Positions 1 through 12,029 are shown, counted from the first letter of the stretch. The stretch: DNA of 64,000 nt from Paralithodes platypus (GCA_032716605.1 CM064492.1:50531975-50595974); one strand, 5' to 3'. The notes: a model not told the origin generated them from the sequence alone. Translations and numbers: made by a program.

Positions 1-219
1 AAAAAGGGTACTGCTGGGGAAGTCTGTCAGTGGCAGAACCTGTAAGAAGGCTGTACTGTTATTATTATAGGAGTTACGTTAAAAGGTTGTTGTCTTGTAC
101 TTTGTCTGTGAAATTATACATTTTAATGGGAAGTGAAGCTAGGAATCTAGGTCAGGAGTGGTAGGGAGGCTGGACTGTGGACGAGCCGGCATGACCCACC
201 TCCTCTACCAATCCTGATT

Positions 220-865
220 TTAAGTGAATATTGGAATGGGTGCCTCTCTGTTGTTGGGGTGAAGGAGGTTTGACAAGGGGCGGTGTAAAATTATGTTGAA
301 AATTTGGATGAAGTTATCATGAAAGGTCTCAAGTTTTATAATTTGTTTTTCTGCTAATTGCTGCCAATAAGTATTTAGAGGGGGATGTGGGCTAGATTGT
401 GAAGATGTTGTGCCGTCTGGAACTCATACCACTGAGTCCCGAACATCCACCTCAGTGCTTTATATTGTATTCTTTGATATTTTAGTTGGTTGGTAGGGGC
501 CGAAAGTGAAATGTTGAGTGGGACGTAGCACAAAAGAGGTCTTATAAGTGCTTTGTATAAGTGAAGCTTGGTTTTTATTGAGGCATTTCTGAAACGATAG
601 ATGGTTTGTAGTGATTTTGATGCAATGGCAATGGAAGTTTGTGCTTGTTTGTGGAATCGGATGTTTTTGTCGAATGTGAGGCCGAGTACTTTGTTTGTGG
701 GAGAGACATTTATTTGTGTGCGGTTAGGGACAGGTGCTCGGGAGTTCTGGAATAAGGGTCTTGGGCGGAGATGTCCCTTGGCAAAGTATGTGACGTGTGA
801 TTTTTGAGGATGAGCCTGAATCCGCCATTTTTGCTCCCATTGTGCTACTTTGTCAAGTTCTAGGA
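220..865 (-). pseudogene. Jockey-like LINE ORF2 C-terminal fragment
   Basis: The minus-strand translation holds the end of a non-LTR reverse transcriptase ORF. A thumb-like stretch (KVAQWEQKWRIQAHPQKS) is followed by VLGLTFD, then LYKALIRPLLCY and QLKYQRIQYKALRWMFG, the usual order after the palm of jockey-type LINEs. After a frame change near position 375 the LINE-like reading continues (WQQLAEKQIIKLETFHDNF) and stops near 220. The palm with its catalytic aspartates is missing, so this is a 5'-truncated dead copy. The first ~45 codons of the open frame (865-989) are arginine-rich translation of a GC-rich patch and not LINE protein. Clade assignment is by recognition only; the non-LTR retrotransposon call is firm. 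Confidence 0.75.
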
Positions 866-879
866 GCCTCCCCCCCTTC

Positions 880-1260
880 CCTTTATAGTCCTGCCCCGCT
901 CTCCCGCGCTGTGATTGGCTGAGCGGCACGCGCGGCAGCCCGCTCGCTCTGAGTTCTCGCCTTCTCCACCTCCACTCTCTTCTCTTCAAAATAAGTTCCT
1001 AGAAGCTGGTTGCAAACATTTTTCAGTGGCTTACGGGAGTATAGGGCTCCCACCGAAGTATTAGATCTATTGTAACCAGAGGAAACTGTCCGGGAAGAGA
1101 ATGAAAGCTACTTTTGAGGTGAGGTGGGAAGTTCAGTTCTGTGTTCCGAAAATGGAGGCCGCTGATTGGCTGGCTGGGAAGGTGTGGCGTTTTGATGCTT
1201 AGAACTGTCAAAATCAGCTGGCGAGGCAAGCAAATAGAAGGGAGCGCAGTGATTGGTGGA
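880..1260. promoter_or_regulatory. GC-richer patch with three inverted CCAAT boxes
   Basis: ATTGG (CCAAT on the minus strand) occurs at 914-918, 1165-1169 and 1252-1256, each within TGATTGG. The surroundings are GC- and CpG-richer than the AT-rich neighbourhood (for example gcggcacgcgcggcagcccg near 921-940). Clustered CCAAT boxes in one orientation are typical of NF-Y-dependent promoters. No transcription unit can be traced from here, so a promoter role is inference. Confidence 0.35.
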
Positions 1261-1356
1261 GGGCTTTTCTACTTTAAGCATATTACCCAGTTTTATACAA
1301 ATAAGTTATTTTGCAAATAGAGTAGCAAAATATGGGAGTGATCATGAAAACGTGAA

Positions 1357-1562
1357 TTACCCTTGAGATTTATGTCGCCTTTTTATTTATTCTGGCTGTC
1401 ATTAGACGATCTAATACAGCTTAGGAAGGATCTGTGGGAGTTGAAATGCTTAAGACTTTCGAATAACCGTCTGACTTCCATATATCCTTCCTAATCTGAA
1501 TAAAATTGCATCACAATAGACGAAATACACTGTAAAGTGCATCATGATCTTCAAGGAGTTTA
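1357..1562. mobile_element. TTAA MITE, family A (degenerate copy)
   Basis: A palindromic ~205-bp unit. The left arm has ctggctgtcattagacga and cagcttaggaaggat; the right arm has the complement, with tccttcctaatctgaata. It ends in cttcaaggagttta, matching the TTAACCCTTTGAAG-type end of better copies such as 25054-25270. The outer TTAA is decayed on both sides. Confidence 0.6.
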
Positions 1563-1776
1563 CATAATGATGATAGAAGACAATCATGTATTTACCAGGA
1601 GGTAGAGATAAATTAGTTACTAAGGGATTTAATTTATCGTCAGTTAAATATGGACACTCATTAAACGATTATTTAAAATATAGAGTAAATGGTCTATGTT
1701 TAGCCTACTATTCTTATTGACTATTTAAAGCTATTTAAGAACGGAATCAGCCAAGGATGGATTGATTGCTTGGCTC

Positions 1777-1945
1777 TTCCCGCCCAAAATATTCCGACGG
1801 GAAGGTCTAAGTTGAGCGGGCGGGATCGTCTGGTCGGAATGTTCTAAGGGCGGGAAAGCCTTGCTCCCTTACTCATCACTGATGACACGTATGTAGGGGA
1901 ATAAGGAGGGAACCAGGGAGTATGAATGACACACTGCGCATGCAG
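1777..1945. promoter_or_regulatory. Cluster of E2F-like sites plus an NRF1-like site
   Basis: TTCCCGCCCAAA at 1777-1788, GCGGGCGGGA at 1816-1825 and GGGCGGGAAAG at 1848-1858 fit the E2F consensus TTTSSCGC on either strand. CTGCGCATGCAG at 1934-1945 is one mismatch from an NRF1 half-palindrome. Such clusters mark cell-cycle or housekeeping promoters in animals. No first exon is recognisable downstream on either strand, so this may be a promoter whose gene lies outside the window, a TE promoter, or chance. Confidence 0.35.
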
Positions 1946-1984
1946 ACAAGGAGACTCGCTCTCAACTCCCTCCACCCCTCCGGA

Positions 1985-4205
1985 GGGCCTCTGACGATAT
2001 AATTTTCCCATTTTTACTTCATACTTAATTTACAATACTTTGTTATATTTTTCAAACTTCAGTTATCTTACACTAGCAAATAACCAGTGCTTAACTATTA
2101 TGATCATGCACACCGTTTTAAAGGGCTTTGTAATGAAATGTGTTAGATTTAATGTATACATTCCAGTAGGGAGGTATATGGCGGTATTTGGCAATATAAT
2201 CTGGCCAGTGTCTGGCCTGCCTCTCACTATCTGAGTTTGACGTCTATGGGTATCGCCCATCTCTTCTTATTACACACCTTTTCAGTTCCCTCCACTCAAT
2301 ATTTTGCCCGTTAGGGCGAGTTATAATGAGTGCAAATATGCTTGCGTATTAGGCCCAGAGAGAGAGAGAGTGAGAGCATGGAGATAGAGAGGGGAGGGGA
2401 GGGAATGGAGAGAGAGAGGAGGGAAGGATATAGTGACATGAAGGCAACGAAAAGGAATTCTCTCTCTCTCTCTCTCTCTCTTTAGAACAGAGCAAATATT
2501 TATACCTACCATTTGTGCAAGCATTATATTTCAGCTTTCCGAAGGCAAATAAGTACTTCCAATAAATATTCATCCTTGTATTTAAATAATGAATCCTGTT
2601 AAATATCATTACTTAATAGAGGCACATGGAAGGCTTACAATTATACACAGGATAAGATAAGGAAATATAAACTTCAGACCATAATTATTGGGCGATGAGA
2701 GGGAGGGAAGTGGGTGCTGTCTTGGGAGGGGGAGGAGGTGGTTGACTTTGCAGTGCTGCCAGTGTTACCGCTACATTACCGCTAGATGTAGAGCTGGTAT
2801 TTACTTCAATATAGCAGATTTTTGTGTTTATATCTAGAGACATTTACTAGGGATAATTTGAAAATGTCAGACATTCTAGTCATATTACATTGTACAATTT
2901 TCAAAACAAACAAACCAAAACTCTTTAGAAATTGCAGCATTATTCTAGCATTGGTTGACTATGTAGCAACATGCTAGCGACTTTTGAGAAAGGATCTAGC
3001 GGTATGTTGTGGTAACACTTAACTTAGGGTTGAAGGAAGAGGGTTAAAATACGAGTCACACAGGCAATTGTCAAAACTTTGAAGGTCTAGAACGTTGTTA
3101 TTCAAGTAAGCATTTGGCAAAGCAAGGAATTGTTGAAAACCTTAGCCAATACTCTGCTATTCACCATAAATAAATTTCAATTATCATTATTATTTGGTAG
3201 GGTAGGTATGCATAGGTAGGTTGGCTAAATAATTGGTGGAATTCGTAGGGACTCAAACTATTTTGAGAGAGTTAAATTTAAAAAAAAAATATGGATCTGA
3301 ATGATTAATCCATTAAATTAATAAGCAAAACTAGGGGATGCGTGGAAGCCTATAGACTGAAAACTGAAAATGTTGTGTGGGTCCCAAATACGGTTTTAAA
3401 GTAATTTAAGAAAAGACAGTTTTCAATGCTGCGGACAAACTATTTCACCAATTTATATTTTTTGGTATCAAAACGTTCGGAATTGCGAGCCTCATCCAAC
3501 GTTGAAAAATGGCTTTGATCATGGGCTTCGTTTCAAAGATGTTGATTTTTAAGTGGAATTCGGGGTTTTTTCAAGATTGCCGAAAAAAAAAACATGTGCA
3601 AAGCAAAACATTTTCCATAACATTTGCGGAGCATTAGTAGTGGAGTCCATATACCAAAGCCCAATCATTTTCGTTGAGTGGGAGAGATGGTAATTAAGTT
3701 TTATTTTTTTTTGGAAAAACGGCTGCCACGGACTTGTTTGGCCGCCCTTTTGAATGTTTAGCATATCAAAAGCTGCCCAATACAAAAACGCACCTTGTGT
3801 GAAAGTTGGGTCCCGATCCGAAAAGTGGTTCTGGAGTTATTGCATATAAACCGGCGTGGACAAATAATTTGGACGAATAAGAAGATTTAATGATTAAAAT
3901 AGGGGTTCCCCATAGGGGTTGAACCCCAAATAATAATTATAATAGGTGTTCAAAGTGTAACCAAATATATCGAACTTGTGCATAAAGTGTTCTTCTAGGG
4001 TGCTGAAAGTGTTCCAAGATCGTAACTTGTGTTTACATTTCCTTGGTGTATTAATACTGTCGTGTAAAAATTGTCTTTAAGGTGTGTAAGTTGCTAGTGA
4101 TGTGCAAATATTGCCTTCATCACAATATAAGGGAGCAGACCAGCAGAAAATATGATACCTAAAATATTGAGAGAACGTGAAAGGTTGATTTGTAGGTTGT
4201 TGAAG
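1985..4205. other. AT-rich spacer without recognisable gene
   Basis: Contains short (GA)n/(CT)n tracts at 2349-2420 and 2458-2482 and otherwise unique-looking AT-rich sequence. ORFs are short, overlapping and without recognisable motifs. I see no coding gene, RNA gene or complete transposon here. Confidence 0.6.
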
Positions 4206-4211
4206 AATGCT

Positions 4212-4246
4212 TTATATATATATATACTGTATATATATACTGTATA

Positions 4247-4297
<51 letters not shown>

Positions 4298-4310
4298 TGT
4301 ATATATATAT
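4212..4310. repeat. (TA)n microsatellite with TACTGTA interruptions
   Basis: Alternating TA tract interrupted three times by the same 7-mer: TACTGTA at 4225-4231, 4238-4244 and 4295-4301. Another such interruption lies in the short TA/CA tract at 4738-4777 (4748-4754). Confidence 0.95.
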
Positions 4311-4725
4311 TTTTGTTTTATTTTATTTGTTTTCTTCTATATTCCAACTACTCCAAAATAGGCTGATAGCCTTTACACTCTACCGCTGAACACAGTGAGG
4401 CTCGTGAGGTCTTGTTCCAGCCTAGGGAGTGAGACATGCTAAGCACCTATTCACGGCTCGAACCCAACTCCATCTCTGAAGCTGCTTCGCCTCTGTGCCT
4501 CACAGTCTCACTCCCCAGGCTCGGACCCTCATTCTCAGAACGCCACCTATTGAGTAATTAACTCACTAGGCATTGCCCCCCTGTAGCATATTTTGTATAT
4601 GGGAATATTCATACAGTGCTATTTAATCAGGGAAAAATGAGGGTATTTTGTTTTGGCATTTCGTTGTGCTGTGGTAATGCACTGAAACTAGGTACAGCAC
4701 AAATTCCATCCCAATAATATCTTAC
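4310..4725 (-). mobile_element. SINE family S1, copy lacking its tRNA-like head
   Basis: The same body as the SINEs at 33376-33878 and 59688-60237. Shared landmarks on the plus strand are ctatattccaactact, gaggtcttgttccag, agtgagacatg, aacgccacctattgag, ctcactaggcattg and gaatattcatacagtgctat. On the minus strand it ends in a decayed A-rich tail at 4310-4335. The tRNA-like 5' head is absent: the body stops at a TA microsatellite near 4725. This is a truncated or recombined copy. Confidence 0.8.
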
Positions 4726-5029
4726 AATATAATATCTTATATATATATACTGTATATATACACACACACACACACAATATAGAGCACTTTCAGTTTGTTT
4801 GTTTCTTCACGATCTACTCCCTCAGTTTTCAAGATGGAGAGCCCATACTTGGCATACATACTGAGACGGAGCCAAAAATTGGCTTTAAGTTAAAACAATA
4901 ATCGCCCCTCACCCCCTAGGGGAATGGGGATGAATCCCCCCCTCGGAGATAGGCAGCCCATATTGTACACATAGAATATGTAGATATATTATTATGAGAT
5001 AGTCCATACTGTGCGTGGGCGGTAGTAGT

Positions 5030-5185
5030 GGGTGGCTGGTAGTGGTTGATAGTAATAGGTGGATGGTGGTGGTTGGTTAGTAGTGATTGAACTGTATTAG
5101 TAGGTAGGTGGGTGGGTGGGTGGGTAGGAGTGGGATTATGGTAGTAATGGGTGGGCGTGTAATAGTGGGTGGGTGGTTATATTAT
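5030..5185. repeat. GGTG/GTAG-rich degenerate minisatellite
   Basis: A G-rich stretch of ggtgg, gtagtgg and gtgggtgg motifs. A C-rich stretch of complementary composition lies at 5745-5945 (caccc, ccactacca), giving an inverted arrangement around the microsatellite at 5226-5320. Confidence 0.7.
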
Positions 5186-5224
5186 TTTTATTTTCCCCAG
5201 CCAGTGCCGGGTATATATACACAA

Positions 5225-5225
<1 letters not shown>

Positions 5226-5320
<95 letters not shown>
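5226..5320. repeat. (CA)n(TA)n compound microsatellite
   Basis: A CA run at about 5231-5267 passes directly into a TA run to 5320. Confidence 0.95.
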
Positions 5321-5322
<2 letters not shown>

Positions 5323-5744
5323 TACTATTCAAGGACACTAGTGCGACGTTATGAGAAACAATTTATTAGGGAAAAGAGGCACCAATAGATTCGCCATATT
5401 TTTCTCCATATAATCCACATGGATAATTTTCGTTATCAACAAATTGAAAAATACCCACTTCACAGAAAAATACACCAAAAATCAAAGTCAAAGCGGGGGT
5501 GTGAGGGCGGCAGCCCCCACCTATAATACTAGGATAGGTTAGGTAAGGTTGTTAGGTTAGGCTAATGTCCTTTCAAAGGGGTATAGGCTAGTAAACACTA
5601 GGATAGCCTATACCCGGTCAGAGGTAAGAAGAAGAAGAGTCCTGCAGTAGTCTCCTTGAATGCTAACTATATATATATATATATTACACTAATATGCCAT
5701 CTACTAGCTGAGGTGCCGAGCACTGCTTCCGGGAAGCCTTATAA

Positions 5745-5945
5745 TAAATCTACGCACCCACCCACTATCATTCACTATCACCCACTCACTTACACCCACC
5801 CACCCACCCACTACTACCACTCATTACCACCCACCCACCTGCTACTATCACCCACCCGCCATCCACCACTACCACCCACCCATCTCCACGTACCTGCCAC
5901 TAACACACACCCACCCACCCACCCACCACTACCCACTACTACCAC
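5745..5945. repeat. CCCA/CCACTA degenerate minisatellite
   Basis: C-rich stretch dominated by caccca, cccactac and accaccc motifs, roughly the reverse complement in style of 5030-5185. The open frame across it is repeat translation and not a gene. Confidence 0.75.
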
Positions 5946-6580
5946 CCAGGCCTGGGCCTCGAACCTCCCTGAAATACATCACAACACCCTATAGACCATA
6001 CAGAACAAAGCGCTCAAAATAATTACTGGTTGCACAGCTACCACACCTACAGACCACCTACACCAGGAAACTTAAATCTTGAAAATCAAGGATCACCTTG
6101 ATATGAGAGGCACGCAATTCCTTGCCGCAGCCTCCACAAACCAACACCATCCAATACACTACATATAGAACATCCACACACACCCAGAAATATCAAAGTA
6201 ACACCTAAAACTCGCTATCATACACAAATACCGTTTTCTCTCCCCCCTTGCCAACCCCAACCCAGCCTTCAGAAGCATATCCATACTCAAATCACCCACC
6301 GATCCATCCAATCACTCAATGACAACACTCAGCTACATGCACGGCCCCCTGAAATCCATCCCTCAGAATCCCTTCTTTCCCGTGAGTACATAATCCACCT
6401 GGCTAGACTGCGATATGGGCACCATCCAGCCCTTCTGAGTTATCAAAAGAGGCTGGATGCCTCCGTCCAGGACACCTGTCCGGGTTGTAACACATCACCG
6501 CACACTATCAAACACATTATGGAAGACTGCATAACACACAACTAACGCCAACAACACATCACACACTCCTTGAGAGCTTT
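5940..6580 (+). pseudogene. Jockey-like LINE ORF2 C-terminus with zinc knuckle
   Basis: Translating the plus strand with frame changes gives the tail of a jockey-type ORF2. First comes TIQNKALKIITG (near 5998-6033). After about 360 decayed bases, one uninterrupted frame reads LARLRYGHHPALLSYQKRLD, then TCPGCN, SPHTIKHIMEDC (about 6400-6530). The CPGC...H...C spacing is the C-terminal zinc knuckle that follows the RT/RNase H portion in jockey-like elements. Several frameshifts and stops and the absence of the RT palm show a dead, 5'-truncated copy. It abuts the CCCA minisatellite on its left. Confidence 0.75.
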
Positions 6581-6648
6581 GTAGGAAAACTCGGTGTCAG
6601 CCATGGCCTTCCTTAGGAGCTCGGGACTGTTCAGCCAGGCAGCCATTT

Positions 6649-8601
6649 TTTTTTTTTTTTTTTTTTAATATGTGAGTGAGGGAGACAAAAGGCAGAACTG
6701 CCTGTAGCAAGTGCCTCCCCCAGAGTTGAAAGAGTGACAGAGCCAAAATCAAGAGACGTTCGAGCCAAAATGCCTGGACACACAGAGGTTGAAGCAAATT
6801 AAGTCATAGGAAGAGGGAAAGACTGATTCTGGGAGAGAGTTCCAGAGCTCAGCTGTTGAATAGAAGAAAAACAGAGTAACATTTCACTCTTGGGTTGGAG
6901 AGTTGCACATAGTAGGGGTGGGATTGTGTTGCAAGACAGGTACCACGTACCCTACGTAGAGGAGGTGGTATATACTGGGAGAGCTCTGAGGAGCACTGAT
7001 TATTGTAGTAGTGATAGAATAGCGAGAGAGATGCAACATTGCGGCAAAGAGAGAGAGATTGGAGAGAGTTGGTGAGTGGACGTGTTAATGATACGAAAGG
7101 CTTTCCTTTCCACTTTGTCTAGGAGTGCGGTGTGAGAGGATCCACCCCACACATGTGAACAATACTCAATACAAGGACGCATTGTGCCCCTATACGGAGC
7201 AAGAAGCTGTGCAGGGGTAAAGAACCCTTTGAGGCGATTGAGCAGACCCAGCTTCTGGGAGGCTACCTTAGCAAGATTGGTAATATGGTCTTTCCAACTG
7301 AGAGCAGAAGAAAAAGAGACACCAAGAATGTTGCGAGAAGATGAAGGATTGATTTTTGTATTGTTGAAGAATAAGGGATAGTCCTCTGGGAGTTCCCGAC
7401 GGGTAGTAAAATGGAGAAATTGGGTTTTGGAAGCATTAAAAGTAACTAGGTTTTCTCTGCCCCAATTGGAAATAGTAGTTGGATCAGAGGATAAGTGTTG
7501 TATGGCTTCATTACGCTTGTCTTAGAGGGATTGCTGGCTGGGGCGTTCTGAAAAACTAAGTGAGTAGTGTAAAGTAGAGTCATCTGCGTATGAATGGATG
7601 GGACTGGAAATACAGTTGAGAAGATCATTTATGAAAATTAGAAGGAGAATGGGAGATAGGACAAAGCCCTGAGGAACACCGGAGTTGATAGCATGAGGAA
7701 GTGAGCGATGGCCGTCCACAACCGCAGCTATGGAATGGCCGGAAAGGAAATTAGAGACAAAGGACAGATGGAGGGATAGAAACTGAAGGAGGGTAGTTTA
7801 GAAATTAAAGATTTGTGCCAGACTCTATCAAAGGCCTTCGATATATCTAGCGCAATAGAAAAGGTTTCACCGAAGTCACGAAAGGAGGATGACCAAGAGT
7901 TAGTAAGATATGAAAGAAGATCACCAGTAGAGCGACCCTTAAGGAAGCCATACTGGCGATCTGAGAGTAGATAATGGGATGAGAAATGCTTAAGAAATTT
8001 GGAAGCAAGAATAGTTTCGAAAACTTTAGAGATAAAAGAGATGAGAGCAATTGGACGATAGTTGGAGGGTTGAGAGCGGTCACCCTTCTTTGGGACAGGT
8101 TGAATGAGAGCAAACTTCCAGCTAGAAGGGTAGACGTTAGAGGAGAGACAGAGACGAAAGAGTTTGCCTAGGCAGGGAGTCAGCACGGAAGCACAGTTTT
8201 TTAGTACAACAGGAGGAACACCGTCTGGGACCGTATGCCTTCTTTGTATTAAGCCCAGAGAGGGTAGAAAGTATATCTTTAGAAGAGATTAAGATATTAG
8301 GCATAAGTAGGAGAGAGGGGGGTGGAGAGGGAGGAATAGCACCGGAATCATCCAAGGTGGAGTTTCTAGCGAAAGTTTGAGCGAAGAGTTAGGCTTTGTC
8401 GGAGGAAGAAGTGATGGTTGTGCCATCAGAGTGGATGAGGGGAGGGAAAGACGAGGAAGAAAAATTGTTAGAGACGTTTTTGGCTAGATGCCAGAAAGCT
8501 TGGGAAGAGCTAGAGTTGAACAGTTCAGTGCATTTATTATTGATGAAAGAGTGCTTGGCAAGTCGAACGACTAGGGAACGACTACTACTACTACTACTCA
8601 C
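6649..8601 (-). pseudogene. Decayed LINE with RT domain and poly(A) tail
   Basis: A minus-strand non-LTR retrotransposon. The 3' poly(A) is the T run at about 6649-6666. Going 5' to 3', the frames at 8389-8601 and 8137-8355 precede an RT portion at 7728-8186 (PVPKKGDRSQPSNYRPIAL, then YGFLKGRST, IALDISKAFDRVWH with the first catalytic Asp). The second block at 7522-7719 has SGVPQGFVLSPILL and the catalytic YADD box. The thumb/tail block at 7000-7182 has RPCIEYCSHVWGGS. At least four frame breaks inactivate it. The 5' end at ~8600 abuts a CTA repeat. Related 3' ends lie at 10195-10530, 11208-11420, 31740-32305 and 57600-57940, so this is a multi-copy family. It resembles the jockey/CR1 group; exact clade unresolved. 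Confidence 0.85.
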
Positions 8602-8604
8602 CCA

Positions 8605-9681
8605 CTAAATGTGAGAGTGTATTTGCGATTTCTGCTGAACCTCTCTATCCTTGTGTGGGAGTATGGGTGGGCTGCTGACTGACTGACTTTCGTAAACACG
8701 TGTAAGGTAAGTCGAGAAAAAAATGCGCTCGAGCGGATTTTGACAGCCATTTTATGCACATAAGTGTGCACTATAAACACTGTAAGTGTTTCTAGTGTCT
8801 CTAGCGTCTTTAATAAATCATTATTTGACAAGGTATTTAACATTTTTATTTGACGAATCTCACATAGTATGACCTATTATAAGTAAGACACATTCTAAAT
8901 ATATTATCACGATTGGTAACACATATGCTACGATAATAATATGCATATGAATAGAGAATAGAGTTCTATTGCTATTAGTTATATTTCTCGTCACATATCC
9001 AAAATTCATAATATTTCATCAATAAATAATGCAATGGGAAGAGTTTTGTTTTGAACGTTTGTTTGGGCGGCACCAGTAGTCCTCGTCGCGTAGAACTCAC
9101 CTAGATTTTTTTTTTACCAGAAGTCTAACATCATTTTTATAATTGGGAGATGTATTGGAGTAATTTTATGTATCTGATAGATTTTAATAAGGGAAACACT
9201 GTGGTGCAATTTATTTAAACATAACTCTACAAATAACGTAATTATTGAATATCAATACATTCAACCGATTAAAAGTCTCCTATTATCGAGGCCAATGCGT
9301 GATTTTTTTATGTAAAGTACATCTAAATCACAATTAAAATTTTATAAGGTATACCAGCTGTCAAGAAGATACGATTTTATATATATTTCGATTTACTAAG
9401 TTTAATACTTCTATTCAAGTTAAGCACACTCTCGTTATAATTATAATAATAATAATTATAAACAATTAAAATAATGATAATCATAAACAATAATAATAAT
9501 AAAAGAAGGTAATTATCATCTTGCGAGCGAGGAAAACAAAAACCAAAAAAGAGGAATGTGGTATGAAAACAAATAAGACAAGCAGCTCACAGGAAGCAAC
9601 GAACTCGGATAAGTAATTGAGTTTATGTTTTTTTATAACGAGCATGAAAGCGGAGGATAACTCAGTGGTGATTAATAGAAA
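8605..9681. other. AT-rich spacer
   Basis: No ORF with recognisable protein motifs, no TIRs and no tRNA-like boxes found. AT-rich with short AAT-type runs at 9440-9510. Confidence 0.55.
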
Positions 9682-10026
9682 TTAAGGGGGGATGGGCGTA
9701 TTTATTTGCTCATTTATATATGTTTGTATTTGTTATTTTTAGTTTCCTCCCTAGACCTCCATCAAACTTAAAAAAAAAAAAAACAAGACCCACCCTTCAA
9801 GATAAATTGGTAAGTTTTCGATACAAAAAAAAAATCCCAGCCAAATGCCGGTTCCTCTTAAATTACAGGCTCGCTGTCACTCGCCAGGAAAATGTCGATA
9901 CCTATGTGACATGAAAAGTGTTAATATTGACTAAACAATGGGACGAAAGGTCTTAAAATCGCCAAACTAATGGAGCTAAACATGAGGGAGAAGGGTGTCC
10001 AGAAAAAAAGACCCATCTCCTCTTAA
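9682..10026 (-). mobile_element. TTAA MITE, family B
   Basis: Bounded by TTAA at 9682-9685 and 10023-10026, beginning TTAAGGGGGGATGGG and ending ATCTCCTCTTAA. Internal family landmarks, in reverse orientation, are tagacctccatcaaactt, gccggttcctctt, ggctcgctgtcactcgccagg and gagggagaagggtg. No coding capacity. The family occurs at least 15 times in the window. Confidence 0.85.
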
Positions 10027-10194
10027 AGAAAACATCAAAGGAATAACACGGAAGTGGTTATATAAAGAACACAAGACAAGGCATAACAAACAGAACAAAT
10101 ACTATAACAAATATAAGGTAATAATGACGTTAGACGAAGGTGTTTTTGCGGCGAATATTAATGGGTAATTATTATGGTGTGACTATTTCTAAAT

Positions 10195-10530
10195 AATGAT
10201 ATCTGGAACCATGGAGCATGAAGTCCTAGGCAGGGGGAAAGATAGATTGAGGGAGAAAGTTCCAGAGTATATTGATTGAGTGGAAGACAAACTGCGAGAA
10301 TCGGATCGCTCGTGGGTAAGAGAGTTGGACCAACACGGGATTGCAATGTGTTAAAAGGCTGGTGCCACCTACTCTCCGTAAGGGGGGAGGTATACAAGTT
10401 AGTTCTGAATAATATTGTTTATTATAATAGAGATAAATAAGAGAAACAGATGCAACATTGTGGCAAGTGGAAAAAGTTTGGATTTAGTTAGAGGAGGAGA
10501 GTTGATGATATGAACAGCTTATGCATCTAT
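10195..10530 (-). mobile_element. LINE 3' fragment (family of 6649-8601)
   Basis: Blocks such as gggggaaagatagattgagggagaaagttccagag, aggtatacaagttagttctgaa and acagatgcaacattgtggcaa match 6810-7050 of the larger LINE. 5'-truncated, no intact frame. Confidence 0.7.
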
Positions 10531-10586
10531 CATTTCAGCAAGTACGATCAATATTAAATTGAATTATATGACCCGTTTTATGATCT

Positions 10587-11060
10587 ACATATCTCTCTAT
10601 TTATTTATTTATTTATTTATTTATGTATCTATCTATCTATTTATCCATCTATCTATATATCTATGTGGGTCTGAAAACAAATATTGAGTCTGAGTGAGTC
10701 TATCCTACAGTCTTAGTTTATCTATTGTTATATTTGTTTTATATATCTATTTGTCTGTGTGTATATCTCATGTACTGTGTATTAGATCAGTCGTGTATCC
10801 ATCTATCAACCTTTATCAATCTCTCTCTATCTATCTATCTATCCATTTATTTACCTACTTACCTACCTACCTACCTACCTATCCTATCTATCTATCTACC
10901 TACCTATCTCTCGTCTTTGCCCCCCCCCCCTCCTCATTCCATTCTCCCAGTAGCGTTCCTTCAATATTAATTCCCCCTCACCAGATGCTCCACCAATCTG
11001 TCTGTCTGTCTGTCTGTCTATCTGTCTATCTATCTATCTATCTATATATTTACCGGTATC
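10587..11060. repeat. Tetranucleotide repeat cluster (TTTA, TCTA, CCTA, GTCT)
   Basis: Runs of TTTA at 10587-10623, TCTA/TCCA at 10625-10665, TCTA and CCTA at 10821-10915, and GTCT passing to ATCT at 10996-11046. TACCGGTA lies at 11051-11058. ORFs of up to 173 codons here (SIYLSIYL, THLPTYLP type) are repeat translations. Confidence 0.9.
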
Positions 11061-11207
11061 TATATATACAGCATATATATATCTGTCAGTCTATTAATCT
11101 TAATCTATACAGCTATCCTTATATTTGTTTATGTATCTATTTGTCTGTCTATCTCTTTAATGCTCCATTTTTTTTTTTTTGTATACTTATCTTTTCTTTT
11201 CTATGTT

Positions 11208-11420
11208 GTGGATGAGGGAGACAAAAGGTAAAAATGTCTGTGACAAGTGCCTCCCCCAGAGTTGAAAGAGTGACAGGACCAAAATCAAGGAATATTCGAG
11301 ACAAAATGCCTGGACACATGGAGTATGACGCAATTTAAGTCATAGGGTGAGGGAAAGATGGATTCAGGGAGAGATTTTCAGAGCTCAGTTTTTGAATAGA
11401 AGAAAGACTGGACTGGGAAT
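11208..11420 (-). mobile_element. LINE 3' UTR fragment (family of 6649-8601)
   Basis: gagggagacaaaaggtaaaa, agtgcctcccccagagttga, atgcctggacaca and caatttaagtcatag align with 6670-6830. It starts next to a T run (11169-11180) that may be the retained poly(A) tail on the minus strand. Confidence 0.75.
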
Positions 11421-11424
11421 GTCT

Positions 11425-11670
11425 ATCTATCTATCTATCCATATTAATATATCCATCTACCTACCTCCCTATCTCTCGTATTTGATCTATCTCCCCCCCC
11501 CCCCCCCTTGTCATACCCCTACCAACTATCTCGTCCCCACTCCTTCCCTTCATTCTCCCAGTATATATCAAGCTATATATATCTACCTACCAATCAATAC
11601 TTAGCTATTTACGTACCTATCTCTCTACCCTTGTACATGTTTACCCCCCCCCCCATCTCTCTCTCTCTAT
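11425..11670. repeat. TCTA/CCTA/C-run microsatellites
   Basis: TCTA repeats with poly-C runs at about 11492-11507 and 11644-11654. Open frames here are repeat translation. Confidence 0.85.
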
Positions 11671-12029
11671 CACTGCCAGATAAAGATGTACAGTAATGCA
11701 ATTGACACATTGCAAAAGAGGCTACCTATTAATTTCGTGGAGGTTGGAGTATTATAGGCAAACAATAAATAAATAAATAAATACAAAACACAATTTAAAG
11801 GTAAAACAAACAAAAAACACACTCACACACACAAAGTTTAGTTAACTATCAGTAGTACACAGTATTTTTATTAACTAAAATTCATGCCGTGGGATAGTTG
11901 GGTGGGGAGAGAGCCTTCTGCTTTACCGCCTTTACCTTCCACGTTGGACCAAATCTCATGTTAGATTTAAGTCCAGACTGCCTAGTAGGAACCGGAAGGT
12001 CTGTGTATCTGTGTAACTCACTCTCTCTG

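Noticed and set aside
10694..11696. ORFs reading SIYLSIYL or THLPTYLP
   Set aside because: Tetranucleotide repeat translation; not genes.
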